The notes under the pieces were generated by a model, which was not told where the DNA came from, ran no database searches, and saw only the letters and a program-made list of their open reading frames with translations. A DNA stretch of 40,228 nt from NCBI GenBank assembly GCA_016931935.1, contig JAFGDW010000275.1, positions 1 through 40,228 on the forward strand, written 5' to 3'. Made by a program: the position numbers and the translations under genes. Source of the stretch: Candidatus Zhuqueibacterota bacterium. Its GTDB lineage: Bacteria > Zhuqueibacterota > Zhuqueibacteria > Thermofontimicrobiales > Thiofontviventaceae. This document shows positions 33,000-40,228 of this stretch, piece by piece (the stretch's first letter is position 1; every line of letters starts with the position of its first letter).

Positions 33000-34223
33000 A
33001 TGGCACAAAAAAGAGCGAATAAAACGGTTCGGTCGCTGATTACACTGCTAATTTTAGTAGCAATTCTTGGCACTTATTATTACGCAATTACAGGAAATAA
33101 TCCGATATATCTGGTTACAAAGGAGGGAGAAGCCCAGCATACAATCTCGGATATGCAGGTCAGGATTCAACGTATGCTTGGTCATGAACCATCACCGACT
33201 CCGGTGGCGACAACTGCAAGCGGAGAATGGTGGGAAGTATATTTTACCGACCCGGCCCATATCAATGATTCGTCAAAACCTCAAGGTTCGATTGAAGAAA
33301 AGTTAATTGACAAAATTAAAAAATCAGAAAAGTCCATTCATATTGCCTCGTTTGAATTTAATCTCGATCCGGTTGCGACTGCATTGATTGATGCTCACAA
33401 GCGTGGTGTGGATGTACGCTGGGTAACGGATAATGAACATGGCATTGAAGCCGATAGCGAAGAAGGACATGGTCAGTTCGCACAACTGGAAAAAGCCGGC
33501 ATCGAAGTTAAAGATGATAGTCGTGGTGCACTCATGCACAATAAATTCTGGATATTTGATGGCGGGACGGTCCTGACGGGCTCAACAAACATTACAAAAA
33601 ATGGAATTTTTCGGAACAACAATAACGTGATCGTGATAAAGTCACCGGAATTAGCCACCATTTATGAACGTGAATTCGATGAAATGTGGGCAGGCGAATT
33701 CGGCCCGACATCGCCGTCTACTGTTGATGAGCAGAAGCTCAGCATTAATAAAAGTCCTGTTCAGGTATTATTTGCTTCGGAAGATGATGTCGCTGATCAT
33801 CTGGTGACGATATTAAAAGCAGCAAACTATAGCATCCGTTTTATGGCGTTTTCATTCACTCAGGACGATATGGGGAATGCTATCATTGAACGATCCAAGC
33901 ATGGCGTCGATGTGATGGGGATTTTTGAAAACACAGGCAGTGAAACCAAGTACAGCGAACTTGCCCGACTATATAACGCCGGACTCCCGATGCGGCAGGA
34001 TACCAATAAGGGTATATTCCACCACAAGGTTATCATCATCGACGGTAAAACAGTTGTTACCGGATCATTTAACTTTTCCGACAATGCCAATAAAAGTAAT
34101 GATGAAAATGTGTTGATTATTTCCAATAAAGCGATTGCTGATGAATATTTGAAAGAGTTTGAACGGCGTTGGCAGGAATCCAAAGACCCGGATCCCGCTA
34201 AGATGAAGCAGATAGTGAGTTGA
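33000..34223 (+). CDS. Phospholipase D-family protein, membrane-anchored
   Basis: 407 residues. N-terminal hydrophobic anchor (about 12-31, LITLLILVAILGTYYYAI) directs it to the periplasmic side. Two HKD catalytic motifs: HNKFWIFDGGTVLTGSTN with His180, Lys182, Asp187, and HHKVIIIDGKTVVTGSFNFS with His342 or 341, Lys343, Asp348. Each lies in a similar half-domain (about 65-235 and 250-395), as in other PLD-superfamily enzymes; the single-chain two-motif form cuts phosphodiester bonds in lipids or nucleic acids. Substrate unknown; the short lengths resemble Nuc-type nucleases and cardiolipin-synthase-like proteins. An S/T-rich linker (about 50-60) precedes the first half. A phytase-like gene follows on the same strand after a hairpin. 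Confidence 0.92.
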   Translation: MAQKRANKTVRSLITLLILVAILGTYYYAITGNNPIYLVTKEGEAQHTISDMQVRIQRMLGHEPSPTPVATTASGEWWEVYFTDPAHINDSSKPQGSIEEKLIDKIKKSEKSIHIASFEFNLDPVATALIDAHKRGVDVRWVTDNEHGIEADSEEGHGQFAQLEKAGIEVKDDSRGALMHNKFWIFDGGTVLTGSTNITKNGIFRNNNNVIVIKSPELATIYEREFDEMWAGEFGPTSPSTVDEQKLSINKSPVQVLFASEDDVADHLVTILKAANYSIRFMAFSFTQDDMGNAIIERSKHGVDVMGIFENTGSETKYSELARLYNAGLPMRQDTNKGIFHHKVIIIDGKTVVTGSFNFSDNANKSNDENVLIISNKAIADEYLKEFERRWQESKDPDPAKMKQIVS

Positions 34224-34368
34224 TTGCAGTCAAATAAAAATGTTATTGGTTTTTATAATAACAAAATTATGATACTGCGTTTGACTTTGCATATATGTAA
34301 ATTCGATATTATTCAATCATCTCAAAATAATATCAATTCGTTTGTGGTATATAGTTCAAGAAATCATT

Positions 34369-34402
34369 TAGAGAGACAGATGAACATTTTTCTGTCTCTC
34401 TA
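34369..34402 (+). terminator. Strong hairpin between the PLD and phytase-like genes
   Basis: TAGAGAGACAGA (34369-34380) pairs perfectly with 34391-34402 over 12 bp, loop 10 nt. No T-tract follows, so it may be a weak terminator or a leader hairpin for the next gene. Confidence 0.5.
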
Positions 34403-34433
34403 TTGTATTAGGAAAACAGATGCAGGTCTTCAA

Positions 34434-35480
34434 ATGAAAGCATATGTGGTACTTATGGTGTCATGTTTTACGTTCATCGCGATGTCATGTGATCGACAGG
34501 ATGAATTCGTAAACACGCGTACGACAATATCCGAGACCTATCAAACCGAGCGATTTATTGAAGATAATATCGATTCACCGGCAATGTGGTACGGCCCGCA
34601 TAATGAGCATTGGTTGATTGCCACGGCAAAGGAAGGTAACTGTTTGTACGTTTGCCACGCGGATAACGGCACACTGCTGTTTAAGGTTGGATTGAATGGC
34701 AATATTTCGGCTGAATTTAAGCGTCCCAACGGTATCTCAATAATTGATGATTTGTTACTCGTTGTGGAACGTGACAATCACCGGGTTCAGGTGTTTTCGC
34801 TGCCTGAATTCATGAGCCTGGGAATGATCGGTGAAAATGATCTTATTCTGCCCTATGGATTGTATGTCATGCATGGAGACGGGGTGCAGCAGTATGTCGT
34901 CTATGTAACAGATAATTATTTAACGGTAACAGGACAAATTCCCCCGGATAATAAATTGGGTAAGCGCATTCATCAATACACGTTTTCTACGGTGGCTTCG
35001 GGGGTGTCCGCAAAACTTGTTCGAACGTTCGGAGATACTGCCGGGGCTGGCTGCCTGAAAGTGGTGGAATCAATTTTTGGTGATCCTGTTTATAAAATAT
35101 TACTTATTGCCGAAGAAAAACCGGGTGAGACATCCGTGAAAGTCTATACGTTGGACGGTAAATTTACTGGTGTAGTGGTTGGCGAAAACCTGTTTAAATA
35201 TCAGGTGGAGGGCATTGCATTGTATGAAAAAGATCGCTATGATGGGTATTGGGTTGTCACCGATCAGGACCTGCAGGATAATCGTTTTCAGGTATTCGAC
35301 CGGCGAACATTGTTCCATCGCGCATGTTTTAAAGGCGCCAATACCAGCAACACCGATGGCATTTGGATTTCACGTCAGGCATTCGGACCATTTTCGCAGG
35401 GCGCTATGTTTGCAATTCATGATGATGGAAACGTGTCGGCGTTTGATTGGAAAACGGTGCTTACAGTTATTGGATTATAA
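34434..35480 (+). CDS. Phytase-like beta-propeller lipoprotein
   Basis: 348 residues from ATG 34434, which gives a clean lipoprotein signal: MKAYVVLMVSCFTFIAMSC with lipobox AMSC. A longer frame from 34224 would run through a 12-bp hairpin and is rejected. The propeller shows IDSPAMWYGP, a NCLYVCHADNGTLLFKVG blade, RPNGISIIDDLLLVVERDNHRVQVF, YQVEGIALYE and WVVTDQDLQDNRFQVFDR, matching the phytase (myo-inositol hexakisphosphate phosphohydrolase, BPP) layout, in which Asp/Glu residues bind calcium. True phytate hydrolysis is not proven. It may free phosphate at the cell surface. Confidence 0.78.
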   Translation: MKAYVVLMVSCFTFIAMSCDRQDEFVNTRTTISETYQTERFIEDNIDSPAMWYGPHNEHWLIATAKEGNCLYVCHADNGTLLFKVGLNGNISAEFKRPNGISIIDDLLLVVERDNHRVQVFSLPEFMSLGMIGENDLILPYGLYVMHGDGVQQYVVYVTDNYLTVTGQIPPDNKLGKRIHQYTFSTVASGVSAKLVRTFGDTAGAGCLKVVESIFGDPVYKILLIAEEKPGETSVKVYTLDGKFTGVVVGENLFKYQVEGIALYEKDRYDGYWVVTDQDLQDNRFQVFDRRTLFHRACFKGANTSNTDGIWISRQAFGPFSQGAMFAIHDDGNVSAFDWKTVLTVIGL

Positions 35481-35491
35481 TTTAGACCAGG

Positions 35492-35531
35492 TGTATATCA
35501 GATAGCTACAGTTTGTAAATTTCGATATACA
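35492..35531. repeat. Inverted repeat between convergent genes
   Basis: TGTATATC (35492-35499) is inverted at 35524-35531 (GATATACA). It may be a weak bidirectional terminator. Confidence 0.35.
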
Positions 35532-35558
35532 ATAAATTCGTACTGATGTTTTTGTTTA

Positions 35559-36032
35559 CTATCCCATCGCTCTCGCAAACATTCTGATTTTTTCCTGATC
35601 GATTTTAGAAACACTCTGTTCAAGTTTGGCGATTTTCCTGATGATCGCCCGTTCGATAAAATTCATTCGTTCAAAATCGAATTCTCCGCCAAACATGCCA
35701 ATTGCAGTTGCATGATTTCTCAATTCAACCGGAAAAGCATTGTCGAACTGCTGTTTGGCCTTTTCATTTTCTTCCATGCAGCACAGGTAGAGGCCAAGCT
35801 TTTTGGTCAATAAAAGACCGCCATATTTTTGCACAAATTGTTTTACTTTCCGCTGAACCTTCCCTGCATGAATTGAGCCACCAAGTATTATCCGATCGTA
35901 TGATGTCAAGTCTGGCAGCCGTCCTTTTTTGAGATTTGCTACTTCAGCATTATTGTTCAATAATGTTTTAAGATCATTCGCGCACTTTTCGGCGCATCCG
36001 TGTTGGGATGCATAAATAATAATCGTTTTCAT
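35559..36032 (-). CDS. Flavodoxin-domain protein, HemG-like
   Basis: 157 residues, the length of single-domain HemG-type flavoproteins. Opens IIIYASQHGCAEKCANDL (FMN phosphate loop region), then YDRIILGGSIHAGKVQRKVKQFV, LGLYLCCMEENEKAKQQF and IGMFGGEFDFERMN, all present in menaquinone-dependent protoporphyrinogen oxidase HemG relatives. HemG oxidises protoporphyrinogen IX in haem synthesis; many relatives are general flavodoxins, and no other haem gene is near, so the substrate is uncertain. It stands alone, convergent with the phytase-like gene. Confidence 0.85.
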   Translation of the reverse strand: MKTIIIYASQHGCAEKCANDLKTLLNNNAEVANLKKGRLPDLTSYDRIILGGSIHAGKVQRKVKQFVQKYGGLLLTKKLGLYLCCMEENEKAKQQFDNAFPVELRNHATAIGMFGGEFDFERMNFIERAIIRKIAKLEQSVSKIDQEKIRMFARAMG

Positions 36033-36213
36033 GTTTACTCGAATTAATAGTTTTTATCGACGTTAAAAATGTTGAATAATAAACGGAATACAGATCGACA
36101 TGTTTCAAAAATTTTAAATCAGCTTTCACCGATTTCTGATAACTGTTTACCGATCACGAAATTCAATGCGCATCACTAATGAAAAATACACGGACCATTC
36201 ATGATGGATAAGA

Positions 36214-36702
36214 CTACTCATCAATCCCGAACAATCGTTTCCACTCGTCCAGTTCATCGTCACTCATGTCCTGTTCGTATTTCGTATTCAATTGGTTCCC
36301 TTTGTGCGGCGCCTGGATGCGGCTATAAAATTCCTGCGGATGGAGAATTGTGCAGCCATGAGCTTTTGCTTGCTGAATCACTTCGCGGTCAGCAGTAACA
36401 ACGGTGATGCGGCGTTTTCGACGATCTGTTTCCACCAGTTTAACAATCACCGGATCGGCTTTTAATGGCGCTTTGGAAAACATGATACGAATTCTGCCCC
36501 GCCGCTGCAAATGGAATGGTGTGGGCACATCAGCAGCGCCATCAAACACAATCATAATATCAACTGATTTGTAGGAACGATAAACCCGCACATCGTGAAT
36601 TAACATTTCACGGGCGCGTTCGAGATCGAGGTGGAGAACATGTTGATAGCTATCAATCAGATGGAGGACATTATAACCATCAATAATAATTTTCGGAAGC
36701 AT
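36214..36702 (-). CDS. NYN-domain protein, YacP/Rae1-like predicted RNase
   Basis: 162 residues. PIN-like NYN fold: IIIDGYNVLHLI with the first catalytic Asp, IMIVFDGAA with the second, RIMFSKAPLKADPVIVKLVE with the third acidic group and TVVTADREVIQQAKAHGC with the fourth. Family members cut RNA (Rae1 cleaves ribosome-bound mRNA in Bacillus). The C-terminus (about 130-162) is polar and unrecognised. The DUF488 gene is 15 bp upstream on the same strand, so they are likely co-transcribed. Confidence 0.9.
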   Translation of the reverse strand: MLPKIIIDGYNVLHLIDSYQHVLHLDLERAREMLIHDVRVYRSYKSVDIMIVFDGAADVPTPFHLQRRGRIRIMFSKAPLKADPVIVKLVETDRRKRRITVVTADREVIQQAKAHGCTILHPQEFYSRIQAPHKGNQLNTKYEQDMSDDELDEWKRLFGIDE

Positions 36703-36717
36703 GGTCCGATTCCGGGT

Positions 36718-37167
36718 TTAATGAAATAAATCTGTTTGGATGACATGATCGATACTTGTTTGCGCATCGATAATATGTTTGACATGAAAGTTTTGCCGTA
36801 CCAGTTCATCTGCAATAAACCGGCGATGGCATTGCGTGTATTTTCGCTCCAGGCAAAAAATGGCAGAGCGTTGGGACTGTATTAGCCGAATTAAGTCCGA
36901 TATTCCGGATGAAAATGCCGGTGATTTCATATAAACAGGATAACCGCCATCGCGATAGCCACCGAGTGATTCTCCCAACCAGAAATAAGATATGCCGCGC
37001 TCTTCAACCAATTTACGGATAATGCCCTGGTTGAAATCCGGATTTGTTTTGGAATTCGGGAACCGGCGCACATCGATTAGTTGGCGGATTGTATGAGCCT
37101 GGAGCTGATTAATAAAATCGTTGGCAGTGAGTCCGGCATATCCGTATGTGTAAACTGTAACAGACAT
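36718..37167 (-). CDS. DUF488 family protein
   Basis: 149 residues. YTYGYAGLTANDFINQL, LIDVRRFPNSKTNPDFNQ, the YFWLGESLGGYRDGG block and FCLERKYTQCHRRFIADEL are all DUF488 hallmarks (the CHR segment is nearly invariant). Function is not established. It lies 15 bp upstream of the NYN gene as an apparent operon. No strong promoter was picked; 37168-37376 holds only spacer. Confidence 0.9.
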   Translation of the reverse strand: MSVTVYTYGYAGLTANDFINQLQAHTIRQLIDVRRFPNSKTNPDFNQGIIRKLVEERGISYFWLGESLGGYRDGGYPVYMKSPAFSSGISDLIRLIQSQRSAIFCLERKYTQCHRRFIADELVRQNFHVKHIIDAQTSIDHVIQTDLFH

Positions 37168-37281
37168 AGTAATAAAAATGGAACGTTTGGGCGGTAAAAA
37201 AAGTTCATTTCAAATTGCAGGATTGCTGTTGTTTACGGTTACATTGGACGAAATATTTTATATTTTTGATACCCAAAAAAA

Positions 37282-37309
37282 TTGACTTTTTTAAAAATAT
37301 ATTTATCTT
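37282..37309 (+). promoter_or_regulatory. Putative promoter of the DUF481 gene
   Basis: TTGACT (37282-37287) and TATCTT (37304-37309), spacer 16 bp; matches are 5/6 and 4/6 in A+T-rich sequence. Confidence 0.4.
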
Positions 37310-37391
37310 GTTGTTACTATTCACGGGTGAATAGATACATCTTGTTAATCAAATTATATGAAAATGTCAAAACGATATGGAGATTCACGAT

Positions 37392-38150
37392 ATGTTTAGA
37401 AATGGATTAATGACCTTTACAATATTGTTGTTTGTTTCAACCAGTGCATTTGCCCAGGTGAACACCGAAGCTATGAGGAATACGGCACTGAAAGGTGGTT
37501 TTGCATATGCGCTTTCATTTAATCAACAATTTGCCAGGGGCAATTCCGACTATTCCATTTATAAAAGTAGTGGGCGAATCGACTTCCTCCACAAAAAATA
37601 TCACACCTTTTTAATTGGTAATTTCAAGTGGGGGAAACAACAGGATACAAAATTTATAAATAAAGGATTTGTGCATGGCCGAATCGTGTTTCAGGTCAAA
37701 GATTGGCTGGCACCTGAAAGTTTTGCTCAAATTGAATATGATGATTTTATCAGGCTGAAGCGCAGACAATTGATTGGTGCCGGGTTACGCTGGAAAGTGT
37801 GGGGACAAAAGAAAGATGCCGGCTGGCATATGGGAACCGGGTTCATGCGAGAACTGGAAGAATACACTGTCGCAACTGAAGGAACCAAAGCATTATTTCG
37901 ATCGACGAATTATATTTCCGGAAAACTAAAATTAAATGAAGTTGCTGAATGGAATTTGATTGTCTATTATCAGGTGGATGTCGGACACATTTCTGATTTT
38001 CGCATTTTGGTGGATTCGGGTTTAACGATAAAATTGTGGAAAGCAGTCTCGCTCACCATCAATTTTGAGTCGCGCGACGACAATGAACCGTTGCCGGATG
38101 TTAAGAAGCAAGATATGCTGTTGACGAATGGGTTACAAATTAAGTTTTGA
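37392..38150 (+). CDS. DUF481 outer-membrane beta-barrel protein
   Basis: 252 residues from ATG 37392, with GGAG (37379-37382) 9 nt upstream; ATG 37377 has no such site. Signal peptide LMTFTILLFVSTSAFAQ. The rest alternates hydrophobic and polar residues in short strands, and shows FNQQFARGNSDYSIYKSSGRIDF, IVFQVKDWLAPESFAQIEYDDF and a terminal NGLQIKF ending in Phe, as barrel proteins do. DUF481 proteins are salt-stress- or acid-stress-related outer-membrane proteins without a fixed function. It is convergent with the TonB-dependent receptor gene. Confidence 0.85.
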   Translation: MFRNGLMTFTILLFVSTSAFAQVNTEAMRNTALKGGFAYALSFNQQFARGNSDYSIYKSSGRIDFLHKKYHTFLIGNFKWGKQQDTKFINKGFVHGRIVFQVKDWLAPESFAQIEYDDFIRLKRRQLIGAGLRWKVWGQKKDAGWHMGTGFMRELEEYTVATEGTKALFRSTNYISGKLKLNEVAEWNLIVYYQVDVGHISDFRILVDSGLTIKLWKAVSLTINFESRDDNEPLPDVKKQDMLLTNGLQIKF

Positions 38151-38160
38151 CGTGTCATAA

Positions 38161-38193
38161 ACGTGCTACGCACTTCCGAAGTGCGTAGCATGT
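38161..38193. repeat. Perfect-core palindrome between convergent genes
   Basis: GCTACGCACTTC (38165-38176) and GAAGTGCGTAGC (38178-38189) flank a single C, extended to 16 bp with one wobble. It shares the core CTTCCGAAG with 32809-32835. No T-tract; it may be a bidirectional terminator or a mobile palindrome. Confidence 0.65.
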
Positions 38194-38199
38194 TAACGT

Positions 38200-40032
38200 T
38201 TAATACCTCAACTGTACGCCCAGTTTTCCCCAGCGCCCCGGCGCCGGAACATAGCCTAATTCATTATAAGTTACATTGAGCAGGTTCGAGATCGATGCCC
38301 ACAATTCCACGTTTCCGATTTTGCGGCTCATACGCACATCAACAATGCCATGTGGCTGTACGCCCACCCTGTCATCATACCGAATCGTCCAGCCATAATT
38401 AATATTGAACACCAGTCCATGCTGAATGGTAAGCGTTGTCTGGTGCCGTAAGTAATTGAATACGGATTTGGATTCGAGATTGTGGCTGAGTTGATTTTTA
38501 TTGAGAAAAGTGTATCCAAGTTTAATTCGCGAAACCAGTGATTGTTTGATTAACTGCGATGGAAATACGGTAATCTCGGCCTCCAGACCGTTCGTGTTGA
38601 TTTTGCCCCAATTTTGAACCTGCCAGGGATCAGCAGGAGACTCCCGTACCCAATCGATAAGCTGATCCGCCCGTGAATGAAAAATACTGAAATACCCCTC
38701 GTACCATCGTTTCGATCTTTTGATCCCGGTTTCGAATGTCCATGCATGTTCGGTGTTCAAATTCGGATTCCCCAGATTAGCCGGACTGACATAGTAAAGT
38801 TCGGTGTACGAAGGTTCCCGATACGACCGACTGGCGCTGGCGAACCAGTAAATTGAAGCAGGTAGTTGCAGGCTGATATCAAGCCCGGGATTCAGTTCTG
38901 TTTTTTTGGAAAATGTCCGGTAAACACTCATTCCTGCAACGATATTTAAGAACTGTACCGGTGACATCAATTGCTCCACAAACACGCCACGACGTTGGCG
39001 CGAATGATCGCCCAGACTTGAGCTTTCGATTGACTCATTGCCGATATCGAAACCTGTCGATGTGACACCTAACTGCGACACATATTGAAGCTGGCCCTCA
39101 ATTCCGCTGATGTACGTTGTATGCATATTCCGATACCAATCCGGCCGAAATCGGTCAAGGATGAAATCGTCGTCATGCTGTCGCCAATATGTTTTGAGTG
39201 AAAAATTGAAAGCGCCACGATGCGTGTTGAGCGTGGCATTGGCGTACCGCGTTGTGGTCTGTTCCCACTCGTCCGGGTAAGCGTCCGAATAGAATTTGTA
39301 GGCGCCAAACTGTTTGTCTGTATAACCAGCAGCAATCGAAGCCTGCAGTGAAGGTGTTGTGTACGACGATTTGATAAATAAATTATCAATATTGAAATCA
39401 GCCCCGGGACGAAATCCCTCGGATTTCTCCCGTGATACCGATACAAAATTTTGAACAGAACCAAGCGGAGCTGACAGATTTACATTGCCGCCAAACAAAC
39501 TGTGTTGACCGCCGGACAATTCCGCATTGATACGCGAATTGGCATTTATTTTGGTAATAACGTTGATGACGCCGCCAAATGCGTTCGGCCCGTACAATCG
39601 TGAGGCCGGTCCTTTCAGCACTTCAATCCGATCAATATCATTTAACGATACCGGCAAATCCAATAGATGATGCCCGGTTTGTGGATCAGTCACCTTGACG
39701 CCATCGATCAGTATTAGCGTTTGCTCAAATGTACTGCCACGCATGCGTACGTCAGATTGTACACCATATGCGCCGCGCTGCTGAATGTCAATTCCGGTCA
39801 CCTGGTCGAGCACATCACCAAGCGACGAACAAGGTATGGTGGCCAGATCAGCGGCTTTGATAACTGTTACTGCCCGTCCGGTTTCGGGAAATGATAATGG
39901 TGCGCGTGTGGCAGTTACCACAATATCGTTAAAATAATAATCGATATTTTCCTGGGCAATTATATCTGAATTGATCACTAAAACGACTAAGGTCATAATG
40001 ATCATTTGGATGTTACAATATGGTCGAATCAT
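38200..40032 (-). CDS. TonB-dependent outer-membrane receptor (BtuB/FepA-like)
   Basis: 610 residues from ATG 40032. Signal peptide MIIMTLVVLVINSDIIAQ; a TonB-box-like DIVVTATR follows at about 35. The plug domain shows SLGDVLDQVTGIDIQQRG, VRMRGSTFEQTLILIDGVKV, the DIDRIEVLKGPASRLYG block and AFGGVINVITK. A 22-strand barrel follows, ending LGVQLRY with the terminal aromatic. The small size suits BtuB-like siderophore/cobalamin receptors; the ligand is unknown. The longer frame from 40068 is rejected, since the mapped -10 lies at 40072-40067, downstream of or at that codon. GAGGGTAGGA serves as ribosome binding site just before 40032. Confidence 0.93.
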   Translation of the reverse strand: MIRPYCNIQMIIMTLVVLVINSDIIAQENIDYYFNDIVVTATRAPLSFPETGRAVTVIKAADLATIPCSSLGDVLDQVTGIDIQQRGAYGVQSDVRMRGSTFEQTLILIDGVKVTDPQTGHHLLDLPVSLNDIDRIEVLKGPASRLYGPNAFGGVINVITKINANSRINAELSGGQHSLFGGNVNLSAPLGSVQNFVSVSREKSEGFRPGADFNIDNLFIKSSYTTPSLQASIAAGYTDKQFGAYKFYSDAYPDEWEQTTTRYANATLNTHRGAFNFSLKTYWRQHDDDFILDRFRPDWYRNMHTTYISGIEGQLQYVSQLGVTSTGFDIGNESIESSSLGDHSRQRRGVFVEQLMSPVQFLNIVAGMSVYRTFSKKTELNPGLDISLQLPASIYWFASASRSYREPSYTELYYVSPANLGNPNLNTEHAWTFETGIKRSKRWYEGYFSIFHSRADQLIDWVRESPADPWQVQNWGKINTNGLEAEITVFPSQLIKQSLVSRIKLGYTFLNKNQLSHNLESKSVFNYLRHQTTLTIQHGLVFNINYGWTIRYDDRVGVQPHGIVDVRMSRKIGNVELWASISNLLNVTYNELGYVPAPGRWGKLGVQLRY

Positions 40033-40066
40033 ATTCCTACCCTCGATGCTTAAGTACAAGACTTTC

Positions 40067-40095
40067 ATTATACTGATTATTCAGGTTTGAAGCAA
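40067..40095 (-). promoter_or_regulatory. Promoter of the TonB-dependent receptor gene
   Basis: On the minus strand, TTGCTT (40095-40090) and an exact TATAAT (40072-40067), spacer 17 bp. The start would be near 40060, about 28 nt before ATG 40032. Confidence 0.55.
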
Positions 40096-40164
40096 GTGAT
40101 TTTTGAAAGGCGTTACTTTGTCCACCTTCTAATTTTATTTGAATGATTATGAACATATTTCAGC

Positions 40165-40225
40165 TAAACCGTTGCCTGAGCCTGCCGTCTCGCACCGGCG
40201 TACCGTTCCGATGCATCGGAACACG
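40165..40225. repeat. Dispersed repeat copy 4 with perfect palindrome
   Basis: GTTGCCTGAGCCTG at 40171-40184 matches the other copies; the perfect 18-bp palindrome GTTCCGATGCATCGGAAC lies at 40205-40222, at the window edge. No gene is seen in 40096-40228. Confidence 0.65.
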
Positions 40226-40228
40226 AAC

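Noticed and set aside
34224..34433. N-terminal extension of the phytase-like gene
   Set aside because: It would translate across a 12-bp hairpin and bury the lipoprotein signal beginning at 34434.
40033..40228. Cobalamin riboswitch ahead of the TonB receptor
   Set aside because: No B12-box-like sequence is seen in the minus-strand leader.
1..40228. CRISPR array or tRNA/rRNA genes
   Set aside because: No regular spaced direct repeats, and no cloverleaf or rRNA-like sequence was noticed in any gap; a dedicated scan was not possible.

Overview
The window reads as a chromosome segment of an uncultured, diderm, probably anaerobic bacterium of the FCB superphylum (relatives of Calditrichota, KSB1/Zhuqueibacterota, Ignavibacteria or Marinimicrobia). 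The reasons are four secreted proteins with type IX-like C-terminal sorting tails of the 'YPNPFNPET' kind, a TonB-dependent receptor, lipoproteins with clear lipoboxes, and intergenic repeats of the 'CTTCGACAAGCTCAG' style. Moderate G+C, normal use of TAA/TAG/TGA and several consensus-like sigma70 promoters fit this. The phylum assignment is inference; no 16S gene is present.

Layout. 1-1662 is an accessory edge: a palindromic repeat, a DHFR-family gene followed by an attC-like inverted repeat (possible lone integron cassette), and a RAYT (REP-type transposase) broken by two in-frame stops. 1977-6317 is housekeeping: era, a SpoIID-domain lipoprotein, an alkaline-phosphatase-superfamily metalloenzyme, and a bifunctional-nuclease-family gene with an exact consensus promoter and a hairpin terminator. 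7002-10526 is a large modular secreted protein. 10687-14296 holds hisC and a convergent restriction endonuclease/DNA methyltransferase pair. 14943-26648 is an operon of three secreted modular proteins (1995, 1555 and 331 residues), closed by a terminator, which shares domains with the 7002 gene in shuffled order.

26793-31419 (minus strand) is the most notable part. It carries hgcA, the corrinoid protein of microbial mercury methylation (NVWCAAGK cap-helix motif, five predicted membrane helices), and hgcB, its ferredoxin partner (two 4Fe-4S motifs, conserved Cys73, Cys-rich tail). They are normally adjacent, but here about 2.9 kb apart, with two GNAT acetyltransferases, one unrecognised gene and a DUF4160/DUF2442 toxin-antitoxin-like pair between them. 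A cysteine-rich MarR-family regulator overlaps the start of hgcA, and an inverted repeat sits over the -10 box of its promoter, suggesting metal- or thiol-responsive control of hgcA.

31659-40032 returns to mixed core and envelope genes: purC, a membrane-anchored phospholipase-D-family protein, a phytase-like lipoprotein, a HemG-like flavodoxin, a NYN-domain nuclease with a DUF488 protein, a DUF481 outer-membrane protein, and a BtuB/FepA-type TonB-dependent receptor. Four intergenic regions (10580-10690, 27890-27980, 32500-32840, 40165-40225) carry one dispersed palindromic repeat family.
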